From Kluyvera georgiana ATCC 51603 (lineage in GTDB: Bacteria; Pseudomonadota; Gammaproteobacteria; Enterobacterales; Enterobacteriaceae): a stretch of 44,284 nucleotides of DNA. The notes under the pieces are model-generated. The model ran no database searches and was not told the DNA's origin. It was given only the letters and a program-made list of their open reading frames with translations. The stretch covers positions 1-44,284 of the forward strand of contig NZ_LXEU01000023.1 of NCBI RefSeq assembly GCF_001654985.1, in the 5' to 3' direction. The position numbers and the translations under genes were made by a program. Positions 15,464-22,441 of the stretch are shown here, piece by piece; position 1 is the first letter of the stretch, and each line of letters starts with the position of its first letter.

Positions 15464-16474
15464 TTATTTGTAATACGGTCCCGTCGTGACTGAATCGCGC
15501 AATACCAGCGTGCCGGTGAACGGCGGAATGGTTTCAATCTCTTCGCCCGCGGCCAGCTTAATGGCCTGGTCAATGGCGGTGACGATCATGTTGTCGATCG
15601 GCAGGTATACCGTCGACAGCCCCGGCTCCAGCCATTTGGCGCTAGGCGCATCATCAAAACCAAACAGCGAAATGTCCTGAGGAATATGTAGCCCCGCCTG
15701 ATGCAGCGCCTTCGACGCGCCCAGCGCCATGTCATCGTTACAGGCAAACAGCGCGCTGAACTTCACTTTCTCTTCCAGCAGCGCGTTGCACATGTCATAG
15801 CCGCAGTTCATGGTGGAATCACCATGCTTCACTTTTGCCGGATCCCATTTTATGCCGTTTTGTTCCAGCGCCCGACGATAGCCCTGCAAACGCGCTTTAC
15901 CGGTTGGCGTATGAATAGGAACGGTAATACAGGCGATGTCCCGGTGCCCTTGAGAAATCAGATACTCTACCGCCTGGAATGCGGCATCCTGCTGTTCGAA
16001 GAAGACGCAGCGATCGCGTGCCTGGCTGACGTCGCGGTTAATGACGACCAGCGGCATCGGCGTGCTGTTCACCAGCGACATGATCGCTTTTTCGCTCATA
16101 TGGCGGGTGTAGAGCACGATGGCGTCGCACTGGCGGTCGGCCAGCATCTGCACCGCCTGCTCTTCACGCTCGGGCGTATCGTGGCCATCGGTCACAATCA
16201 GCTGTTTACCCCAGGCTTCCGTCTGACGGGAGGCTTGCTGTAACAAACGACCAAAGTAGAAGCCGTCGAAGGTAGAGACAACGAGGCCAATGCTGTTGCT
16301 GGTGCGATTGGCCAACGAGCGCGCCAGAAAGTTGGGCCGATAGCCTAACTCCTCCATCGCTTTAAACACCTGTTTACGGGTGCTCTCTTTGACCTGACCG
16401 GTACCATTCAGCACACGGGAGACCGTTGCTTTCGACACGCCAGCGCGTATTGAGACATCCAGCATTGTTGCCAT
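15464..16474 (-). CDS. AscG-like LacI-family repressor
   Basis: LacI/GalR-family regulator, 336 residues. The N-terminal helix-turn-helix is at residues 1-25 (MLDVSIRAGVSKATVSRVLN) with a hinge helix ending near residue 55 (LARSLANRTSNSIGLVV). The periplasmic-binding-protein-like effector domain includes FGFDDAPSAKWLEPGLSTV near residue 270. It resembles E. coli AscG, which controls the asc beta-glucoside operon, more than GalR. I chose ATG 16472-16474 because it follows AGGGA; the frame is open 18 codons further. It is divergent from the EIIC-GH1 operon, its likely target, though I see no clear LacI-type operator in the shared gap. Confidence 0.85.
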   Translation of the reverse strand: MATMLDVSIRAGVSKATVSRVLNGTGQVKESTRKQVFKAMEELGYRPNFLARSLANRTSNSIGLVVSTFDGFYFGRLLQQASRQTEAWGKQLIVTDGHDTPEREEQAVQMLADRQCDAIVLYTRHMSEKAIMSLVNSTPMPLVVINRDVSQARDRCVFFEQQDAAFQAVEYLISQGHRDIACITVPIHTPTGKARLQGYRRALEQNGIKWDPAKVKHGDSTMNCGYDMCNALLEEKVKFSALFACNDDMALGASKALHQAGLHIPQDISLFGFDDAPSAKWLEPGLSTVYLPIDNMIVTAIDQAIKLAAGEEIETIPPFTGTLVLRDSVTTGPYYK

Positions 16475-16641
16475 TGTTAATCCCTGAAACTCCGTGATGA
16501 CCCGCAGTTTATCACAGACATTCACCACTCATACGAACTCTACAGCGGATAAAAAACCTATCGCGATCACGCTTTTGCAGTTAATCGCGCTAAGAACCGC
16601 GCCCCTGACATGCGGTATGCCAATAATGGTGTTTATTTCAG

Positions 16642-16656
16642 TTTGGAATACCAAAA
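16642..16656. promoter_or_regulatory. UxuR/ExuR-type operator, distal
   Basis: TTTGGAATACCAAAA has TTTGG/CCAAA arms and differs by one base from a perfect TTTGGTATACCAAA. It resembles the TGGTATACCA core bound by UxuR and ExuR. Its centre lies 63 bp from that of the proximal site. Confidence 0.6.
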
Positions 16657-16703
16657 TGGAGGTTGGGAGCTTAATCACAGAACTTTTCATTGAAAATGAT
16701 TAT

Positions 16704-16719
16704 TTTTGGTATACCAAAA
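16704..16719. promoter_or_regulatory. UxuR/ExuR-type operator, proximal
   Basis: TTTTGGTATACCAAAA is a perfect 16-bp palindrome 57 bases before the EIIC start codon. It matches the known UxuR/ExuR core and is the probable target of the UxuR-like protein encoded three genes downstream. Confidence 0.7.
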
Positions 16720-16776
16720 GGTGTTTGGCTGTACACCGGATGCGCGATAAAGCCCTTAAATTTGAGGTACTTTCTT

Positions 16777-18114
16777 ATGGCATTGCAGGACAAACTGATT
16801 GATTCGTTGGGGAGTTTCGCCACGAAATTCAATAGCTATCGCTACATCATGGCGATCAAACACGCCTTTATTACGTTGATGCCGGTGATCATCGTTGGCG
16901 CTTTCTCCGTACTGATCTCCAACATGGTGCTGGATCCGAAAAATGGTCTCGCCAGCTTCCAGTCGCTGTCGTTCCTGGCGTCTCTCAAACCGATTACCAG
17001 CGCCATCAACTACGCCACGCTAAACTTCCTCAACATCGGCGCCGTGTTCCTGATCGGCATTGAGCTGGGAAGGATCAACGGTATTAAGACGCTGTTCCCC
17101 GGCCTGCTGGCGGTGATCTGCTTTATCTGCGTCACGCCGACCACCGTACAGATGATGGTCGACGGGCAGATGCACGAAGTTAAAGATGTGCTGCTGCGTC
17201 AGTTCTCTGATACCCGCAGCCTGTTCCTCGGCATGTTTATCGCCATTCTGTCGGTCGAGATCTACTGCTGGCTGGAAACGCGTAACGGGCTGAAGATCAA
17301 AATGCCGGACACCGTGCCGCCGAACGTCGCCGCGTCGTTTTCTGCACTGATCCCGGCGATCATTACCGTCACCGCGATCGCCACCTTCGGCTTTATCTTC
17401 CATCAATTGACCGGCATGTACCTCTACGACGCGGTTTATCAGGTGGTGCAGCAGCCGCTGGAGCGGGTGATGCAGAGCCTGCCGGGGATCCTGCTGCTGA
17501 TGTTCGTGGCGCAGATCTTCTGGGTGATCGGCATTCACGGTAACCAGATGATCAAACCCATCCGCGAACCGCTGCTGCTGGGGGCGATTACCGTCAACAT
17601 GAGCGCCTTCGAGCAGGGTAAAGAGGTGCCGAATATTATTACGATGCCGTTCTGGGACGTGTATATGAGCATCGGCGGCTCCGGGCTGACCATCGGGCTG
17701 CTGATCGCGGTGATGATTGCCACCAAGCGTAAAGAGATGAAAGAGATCGCCAAGCTGTCGATTGGCCCGGGGATCTTCAACATCAACGAGCCGGTGATCT
17801 TCGGTATGCCGATCATGCTTAACCCGATCCTGGCGATTCCCTTCATTATCACCCCGCTGGTGACCGGCAGTATCGGCTATTTCGCCACCGTCACCGGGTT
17901 TGCCGGTAAAGCGGTGGTGATGGTGCCGTGGACCACGCCGCCGCTGATCAACGCCTGGCTCTCCACCGCTGGCTCGATGGGAGCGGTGGTGACGCAGCTG
18001 ATTTGTATCGTCGTGGCGGTGCTGATTTACCTGCCGTTCGTTAAAATTGCCTCCCGACGCGCCGAGATTTCCGAGCGCCTGGCGGCAAAATCCCCGGCTA
18101 CCGATAACTTCTGA
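16777..18114 (+). CDS. PTS EIIC, lactose/cellobiose family (ChbC-like), no IIA or IIB nearby
   Basis: Inner-membrane channel subunit of a beta-glucoside-type phosphotransferase system, 445 residues with about ten hydrophobic segments. ChbC-like marks are MAIKHAFITLMPVIIVG near residue 25, the GIHG motif with His254 and FNINEP with Glu338, both contacting sugar in solved ChbC structures. The C-terminus has the YLPFVKIA segment. I chose ATG 16777 (MALQDKLIDS) because it follows TGAGGT and aligns with ChbC. No IIA or IIB domain is fused or adjacent, so the protein must borrow them from elsewhere in the genome. The stop is 7 bases before the GH1 gene, showing one operon. The exact sugar is unknown. 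Confidence 0.88.
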   Translation: MALQDKLIDSLGSFATKFNSYRYIMAIKHAFITLMPVIIVGAFSVLISNMVLDPKNGLASFQSLSFLASLKPITSAINYATLNFLNIGAVFLIGIELGRINGIKTLFPGLLAVICFICVTPTTVQMMVDGQMHEVKDVLLRQFSDTRSLFLGMFIAILSVEIYCWLETRNGLKIKMPDTVPPNVAASFSALIPAIITVTAIATFGFIFHQLTGMYLYDAVYQVVQQPLERVMQSLPGILLLMFVAQIFWVIGIHGNQMIKPIREPLLLGAITVNMSAFEQGKEVPNIITMPFWDVYMSIGGSGLTIGLLIAVMIATKRKEMKEIAKLSIGPGIFNINEPVIFGMPIMLNPILAIPFIITPLVTGSIGYFATVTGFAGKAVVMVPWTTPPLINAWLSTAGSMGAVVTQLICIVVAVLIYLPFVKIASRRAEISERLAAKSPATDNF

Positions 18115-18121
18115 GGACGCT

Positions 18122-19549
18122 ATGAGTACAAAACGGATAACGATTCCCGATGATTTTATTCTCGGGGCCGCGGCCTCGGCCTGGCAGACGGAAGGCTGGA
18201 GCGGGAAGAAGCCGGGCCAGGATTCCTGGCCCGATCTCTGGTACAAGAACGACCGTCACGTCTGGCATAACGGCTACGGCCCGGCGGTTGCCACCGATTT
18301 TATCAACCGCTTTCGCGAAGACGTGCAGTTGATGAAGCTGGCGGGGCTGACCCATTACCGAACTTCCATCAACTGGTCGCGTTTTTTAACCGATTACGAG
18401 GCGGTGACGGTGGATGAAGAGTATGCCGCCTATTATGACCAGCTGTTTGATGAGCTGCTGGCCAACGGTATTGAGCCGATGATCTGCCTTGAGCACTACG
18501 AGCTGCCGGGCTACCTGCTGGAGGCGTACGGCGGTTGGGGGTCGAAAAAGGTGGTTGAGCTGTATGTGCGCTACGTTGAGCAGGTGTTTGCCCGCTATCA
18601 TCACAAGGTGACGCGCTGGTTTACCTTTAACGAGCCGATTGTGGTGCAGACCCGCGTCTATCTGGATGCGCTACGCTGGCCGTATGAGCAAAACACCGGC
18701 AAATGGATGCAGTGGAATCACCACAAGGTACTGGCGACGGCGAAGGTGGTGCAGCTATTCCGCGAGAAAGGCTATCAAGGGACCGTCGGCTGCATCCTCA
18801 ACCCGGAGGTGACCTATCCGCGTTCCTCCGCCGCTCACGATCTGCGGGCGGCGGAGGTGTACGATCTGTTCTACAACCGCGTATTCCTTGACCCGCTGGT
18901 GCACGGCGCTTACCCGGCAGAGCTGTTCACGCTGCTGGAGAAGCATGCGGTTGCCTGGGACTACAGTGCCGACGAACTGGCGATCATCCGTGATAATACG
19001 GTCGATGAATTGGGCATTAACCTCTACTACCCGCATCGGGTAAAAGCGCCGTCGCGCGCCTGGCATCCCGAGACGCCGTTCCACCCGGCCTGGTACTACG
19101 AACCGTTTGAACTGCCGGGCAGAAAGATGAACAACTCGCGCGGTTGGGAAATCTACCCGCAGATTGTCTACGACATGGCGATGCGCATCAAAAAGGACTA
19201 TCGCAATATTCCGTGGTTTGTCGCCGAGAGCGGTATGGGGGTGGAAAATGAAGCCCAGTTCCGTAACGCCGATGGCGTGATTGCCGACGACTATCGGATC
19301 CGTTTTATCAGCGAGCATCTGTGGCAAACGCTGCGGGCGAGAGAAGACGGTGCCAACTGCCACGGCTATATGCTGTGGGCCTTTACCGACAACGTTTCGC
19401 CGATGAACGCCTTTAAAAACCGCTACGGGCTGATTGAAATCGACCTCCAGAACGACCGCGCGCGACGGCCAAAAGCCTCTGCCCGCTGGTTCCGTCAACT
19501 GCGCGACAGCCGCGAGCTGACGGTGGATATCGATGATGAATGGCGCTGA
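18122..19549 (+). CDS. GH1 family (phospho-)beta-glucosidase
   Basis: Cytoplasmic glycoside hydrolase of family 1, 475 residues, expected to split the phosphorylated beta-glucoside delivered by the EIIC next door. The acid/base glutamate is Glu171 in TFNEP and the nucleophile is Glu369 in VAESGMG, where the usual ENG has become ESG. In the loop that selects phosphorylated sugars, Ser426 and Tyr435 are kept (ordinary glucosidases have Glu and usually Phe), but the usual lysine two residues before the tyrosine is Asn433, with Lys432 one position earlier. The start is ATG 18122 after GAGGAC; the frame is open further upstream inside the EIIC gene but without support. Confidence 0.9.
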   Translation: MSTKRITIPDDFILGAAASAWQTEGWSGKKPGQDSWPDLWYKNDRHVWHNGYGPAVATDFINRFREDVQLMKLAGLTHYRTSINWSRFLTDYEAVTVDEEYAAYYDQLFDELLANGIEPMICLEHYELPGYLLEAYGGWGSKKVVELYVRYVEQVFARYHHKVTRWFTFNEPIVVQTRVYLDALRWPYEQNTGKWMQWNHHKVLATAKVVQLFREKGYQGTVGCILNPEVTYPRSSAAHDLRAAEVYDLFYNRVFLDPLVHGAYPAELFTLLEKHAVAWDYSADELAIIRDNTVDELGINLYYPHRVKAPSRAWHPETPFHPAWYYEPFELPGRKMNNSRGWEIYPQIVYDMAMRIKKDYRNIPWFVAESGMGVENEAQFRNADGVIADDYRIRFISEHLWQTLRAREDGANCHGYMLWAFTDNVSPMNAFKNRYGLIEIDLQNDRARRPKASARWFRQLRDSRELTVDIDDEWR

Positions 19550-19596
19550 TTTTTGCTAAGATAGCGCCGGTATTGGCATAACGTACAGGTGAAATT

Positions 19597-20370
19597 GTGG
19601 AGAAGGCTACCGTCCCGCCGGAAAAGAAACCCTATCAGGAGATTGGCGATGATTTGCGCGCCCAGATTATGCAGGGCCGTTATCCCGTCGGGTCGCGCCT
19701 GCCGCCGGAACGCAATATCGCTGAAACTTACGGCGTTAGCCGTACCATCGTGCGCGAGGCGCTGTTAATGCTGGAGCTACAGGGGACGGTTGATATTCGC
19801 CAGGGCTCCGGCGTGTACGTGATGCGTATTCCGCAAGAAAGCGACGGTGAGGAAGAGCAGATGCTAAGCAGCGACGTCGGGCCATTTGAAATCCTGCAGG
19901 CGCGTCAATTGCTGGAGAGTAACATTGCCGCTTTCGCCGCGAAGATGGCCACCCGCGCAGATATCGACAACCTTAAGCAGATTATCGAACAAGAGCAGCG
20001 GGCGATTGCGCTCAATGACACCAGCCAGGACAACGGTCGACTGTTCCACCTGGTGCTGGCGGGCGCGACGCAAAATCAGATGCTGCTGGCGACTATCGAA
20101 CGCGTCTGGATCCAGATGGACAGCAGCCCGCTGTGGCAGCAGTTTAACGCCCATATTGCCAGCCGCACCTATCGGCTGAAATGGCTCGGCGATCGGCAGA
20201 CTATTCTGGCCGCGCTACGCCGCCGCGACGTCATGGGAGCCTGGCAGGCGATGTGGCAGCACCTTGAGAACGTCAAAAACAGTCTGATGGAGCTGTCTGA
20301 CGAGGACGCGCCGGATTTCGACGGCTATCTGTTTGAATCGGTGCCCATCTTCCAGGGAAAATTAATGTGA
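19597..20370 (+). CDS. UxuR/ExuR-like GntR-family regulator
   Basis: FadR-subfamily GntR regulator, 257 residues. The winged helix is at about residues 8-75 (PYQEIGDDLRAQIMQGRYPV, then RLPPERNIAETYGVSRTIVR) and the FCD effector domain follows, with GPFEILQARQLLESNIAAFA near residue 90. The whole length resembles UxuR and ExuR, including the MWQHLENVKNSL and DFDGYLFES end. The start is GTG 19597 with AGGTGA upstream. It follows the GH1 gene by 47 bases and overlaps the GNAT gene by 4, so it probably belongs to the operon. The TGGTATACCA palindromes before the EIIC gene are of the type this subfamily binds. The effector is unknown; a sugar acid is possible. Confidence 0.85.
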   Translation: MEKATVPPEKKPYQEIGDDLRAQIMQGRYPVGSRLPPERNIAETYGVSRTIVREALLMLELQGTVDIRQGSGVYVMRIPQESDGEEEQMLSSDVGPFEILQARQLLESNIAAFAAKMATRADIDNLKQIIEQEQRAIALNDTSQDNGRLFHLVLAGATQNQMLLATIERVWIQMDSSPLWQQFNAHIASRTYRLKWLGDRQTILAALRRRDVMGAWQAMWQHLENVKNSLMELSDEDAPDFDGYLFESVPIFQGKLM

Positions 20371-20846
20371 CCATTCTGCCGCTCTACGACCGCCCGCAGT
20401 ATGCCGATCAGGTGACCGACTGGCTATGGCATGCCTTTGGCGGTGATGGTCTGTCGCGGGCATTTTTTGCCAGCATCATCGACCACAGCCAGCGTCCGGG
20501 CGCGCTGCCGTTGACGTTTATTGCCGTTGAGGACGCTAAACTGTTAGGGACGGTAGGGCTGTGGCGCTGCGATTTAATCAGCCGTCAGGATTTGTGGCCG
20601 TGGATGGCGGCGTTGTACGTCACGCCAGAGGCGCGTGGCCGCGGTCTGGCGGGCCAGCTACAGCGGCACGTGATGTCCTATGCCGCGCAGCAGGGATATA
20701 CGGAACTGCATCTCTATTCGGCATGTCGGGATTTTTACGAACGCTTCGGCTGGCAGTACCTCGGTGATGCCCTCGATTACCCGGACACCACCGTCCATCT
20801 TTATCGCTACGATTTAACCTCTTCCGCCGGGGCTATCACCGAGTGA
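20367..20846 (+). CDS. GNAT-family N-acetyltransferase
   Basis: 159-residue acetyl-CoA-dependent acetyltransferase. The acetyl-CoA loop is visible as YVTPEARGRGLAGQLQ near residue 90 (R-G-R-G-L-A type), followed by the helix and the FYERFGWQYLGD segment typical of GNAT enzymes. It starts at GTG 20367, overlapping the GntR stop by 4 bases (GTGA), which implies translational coupling. Its last 40 bases overlap the convergent galR 3' end. The acceptor is unknown; the operon context allows a sugar amine, an antibiotic-like compound or a protein. Confidence 0.85.
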   Translation: MTILPLYDRPQYADQVTDWLWHAFGGDGLSRAFFASIIDHSQRPGALPLTFIAVEDAKLLGTVGLWRCDLISRQDLWPWMAALYVTPEARGRGLAGQLQRHVMSYAAQQGYTELHLYSACRDFYERFGWQYLGDALDYPDTTVHLYRYDLTSSAGAITE

Positions 20847-21823
20847 CGGCGTACCAGCGTAGGGCTGAACAGGTGGGTGATATCCGGTAGCGGTTTGTTC
20901 TCTGCCAGCGCCAGCGCCAGCTCGGCGGCCTGGGTGGCCATGGTGACAATCGGGTAGCGGATGGTGGTCAGCCGTGGTCGCACGTAGCGGGAAACCAGCA
21001 CGTCATCGAAACCAATCAGCGAAATGGCCTGCGGTACGTCGATACCATTATCATTCAGCACGCCCATCGCGCCCGCCGCCATCGAATCGTTGTAACAGGC
21101 GACGGCGGTAAACTGCTTGCCGCGACCGAGCAGCTCGGTCATGGCCTGCTCGCCGCCGCTTTCATCCGGCTCGGCAAAGGTCACCAGCCGGTCGTTGCAC
21201 GGTAGCCCGTGCTCTTTTAGCGCATCGTAGTAGCCCGCCAGTCGGTCTTCCGCATCCGAAATCGCGTGGTTGGAACAGATATAGCCAATGCGCGTATGCC
21301 CTTGTTGAATCAGATGACGGGTCGCCAGCCAGGCGCCGTAACGGTCGTCCAGCGCCACGCAGCGTTTTTCGAAACCGGGCAGAATGCGGTTGATCAACAC
21401 CATGCCGGGCATTTGCTTCATTAAATCTGCCAGCTCAGCGTCGGGAATCAGCTTGGCGTGTACCACCAGCGCCGCACAACGGTGGCGGATCAGCTGCTCG
21501 ATGGCCTGGCGTTCTTTCATTTCATTATGGTAGCCGTTGCCAATCAGCAAAAAATTGCCGGTGTGATAGGCGACCTGCTCCACGGCTTTGACCATGGCGC
21601 CAAAAAAAGGATCGGAGACATCGCCCACCACCAGGCCGACGGTTTCCGTTGATTGCTGTGCCAGCGCCCGAGCATTGGCGTTGGGATGATAGCTGAGCGT
21701 CTCCATGGCGGAGTGGACGGCCTGGCGCGAGGCATCGCTGGCTTTTGGAGAGTTGTTGATGACGCGGGAAACGGTGGCGACAGAGACGCCTGCCATCCGG
21801 GCCACATCTTTAATTGTCGCCAT
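20807..21823 (-). CDS. galR: Galactose operon repressor
   Basis: LacI-family repressor of galactose transport and catabolism genes, 338 residues (343 in E. coli; the shorter C-terminus is the only length change). The helix-turn-helix reads MATIKDVARMAGVSVATVSR and the hinge ALAQQSTETVGLVVGD. Most of the effector domain is near-identical to E. coli GalR as I recall it, for example SLIGFDDVLVSRYVRPRLTT. A GTAAACGTTTAC palindrome lies 28-39 bases upstream of the start and may mediate autoregulation. Its 3' end overlaps the GNAT gene by 40 bases, a result of the insertion next to it. Confidence 0.96.
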   Translation of the reverse strand: MATIKDVARMAGVSVATVSRVINNSPKASDASRQAVHSAMETLSYHPNANARALAQQSTETVGLVVGDVSDPFFGAMVKAVEQVAYHTGNFLLIGNGYHNEMKERQAIEQLIRHRCAALVVHAKLIPDAELADLMKQMPGMVLINRILPGFEKRCVALDDRYGAWLATRHLIQQGHTRIGYICSNHAISDAEDRLAGYYDALKEHGLPCNDRLVTFAEPDESGGEQAMTELLGRGKQFTAVACYNDSMAAGAMGVLNDNGIDVPQAISLIGFDDVLVSRYVRPRLTTIRYPIVTMATQAAELALALAENKPLPDITHLFSPTLVRRHSVIAPAEEVKS

Positions 21824-21850
21824 AATATGCCTTAAAGAAGATTCGAAGGG

Positions 21851-21862
21851 GTAAACGTTTAC
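21851..21862. promoter_or_regulatory. GalR-type operator before galR
   Basis: GTAAACGTTTAC, a perfect palindrome with a central CG, sits within GGTGTAAACGTTTACCCC on the minus strand. This matches the GalR/GalS consensus GTGTAAACGTTTACAC in all but the last positions. It is 28 bases upstream of the galR start codon. Confidence 0.65.
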
Positions 21863-21988
21863 ACCTTAACAGTTTTACGGAAATCCCGGTGCTATTCAAG
21901 GCCGAGTCTGTGGTGGATTGCACAATATTGATGCGTTTATAACGCTTTGTGGAAAAGTTACACCGCGCTTTTGCAACTAAACAGGAAT

Positions 21989-22004
21989 ATTCAAACGTTT
22001 GCTT
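21989..22004. promoter_or_regulatory. PurR-like palindrome upstream of omrB
   Basis: ATTCAAACGTTTGCTT matches the PurR box ACGCAAACGTTTGCGT at 13 of 16 positions, with a perfect CAAACGTTTG core. It lies about 70-85 bases upstream of the OmrB start. A GalR/GalS relation is also possible because the core is shared within the LacI family. Confidence 0.4.
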
Positions 22005-22072
22005 ACACTTTGCGAGATGCTGTTGCGAATGTCTGCTGGAGAACGCGTTACGCGAGTTGCTAATCTGATTAT

Positions 22073-22155
22073 CCCAGAGGTATTGATAGGTGAAGTCGCC
22101 CACAAGGTTGACCACTCAATTACACCAACCTGCGCAGATGCGCAGGTTTTTTTTT
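22073..22155 (+). ncRNA. omrB: OmrB small RNA
   Basis: Hfq-dependent sRNA of the OmpR regulon that represses outer-membrane protein genes and curli and flagellar regulators by base pairing through its 5' end. The 83-base element starts CCCAGAGGTATTGATAGGTG, the conserved seed, and ends in the terminator hairpin ACCTGCGCAGATGCGCAGGT followed by nine T in all. Location between galR and aas is the same as in E. coli. The internal part (GTCGCCCACAAGGTTGACC) differs from OmrA. Confidence 0.93.
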
Positions 22156-22269
22156 GCCTGAATATACGCTGTTACAGTTCCCCACAATCGCAATACCTCG
22201 TTGCATTTCCGCTCATTCTCTTGCGCTTTTAAACTGGCTGCCTGGCGGTAGGGGGGAGACAATAGCGGT

Positions 22270-22358
22270 CCCAGAGGTATTGATTGGTGAATGTTTCAAA
22301 GTACGCTTTGCGTACGCATCACTTACACCGACCTGCGCAGAAGCGCAGGTTTTTTTTT
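22270..22358 (+). ncRNA. omrA: OmrA small RNA
   Basis: Tandem sister of OmrB with the same CCCAGAGGTATTGAT 5' seed and ACCTGCGCAG-aa-GCGCAGGT terminator with a T-run, 89 bases in all. Its middle section contains GTACGCTTTGCGTAC, an internal hairpin also seen in E. coli OmrA and absent from OmrB. It has its own upstream segment (22156-22269) with GACAAT near the -10 position, so the two RNAs are probably transcribed separately. Confidence 0.93.
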
Positions 22359-22441
22359 ACCTCTGTCTCCCCGTCTGCTGCTTTTCCCCGCTTTTCTCGT
22401 GTACCCTTTGCAAAGACAAATCTTTGGCAAAAGGAGTTGGT

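Larger units (their letters stand above)
16475..16776. promoter_or_regulatory. Divergent control region of the beta-glucoside block
   Basis: A 302-base gap between the AscG-like regulator and the EIIC gene. It holds two TGGTATACCA-type palindromes (16642-16656 and 16704-16719), and ATCGCGAT occurs near 16560. I cannot assign a confident -35/-10 pair. An open frame starting at 16690 runs through the second palindrome, but it lacks a ribosome site and is not counted as coding. Confidence 0.6.
21824..22072. promoter_or_regulatory. galR-omrB divergent regulatory region
   Basis: Holds the galR upstream operator (21851-21862), a PurR-like palindrome (21989-22004) and the omrB promoter. A TAATCT -10 hexamer at 22061-22066 sits 7 bases before the OmrB start. 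The -35 is poor, as expected for an OmpR-activated promoter. No gene is visible. Confidence 0.6.

Noticed and set aside
16540-16620. LacI-type operator for the AscG-like repressor
   Set aside because: ATCGCGAT and other CG-centred short repeats occur, but none gives a convincing 14-16 bp palindrome, so no site was called.
16690-16776. N-terminal extension of the EIIC frame from 16690
   Set aside because: It has no ribosome site, runs through the perfect operator palindrome and does not fit ChbC-type N-termini. The ATG at 16777 with TGAGGT is better.
17020-18246. 408-codon minus-strand frame across the EIIC gene
   Set aside because: Antisense shadow rich in His, Arg and Gln, without recognisable domain or ribosome site.
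22154-22441. 96-residue upstream extension of the aas frame through OmrA
   Set aside because: It crosses an sRNA gene with a terminator; ATG 22442 has a ribosome site and gives the family length.
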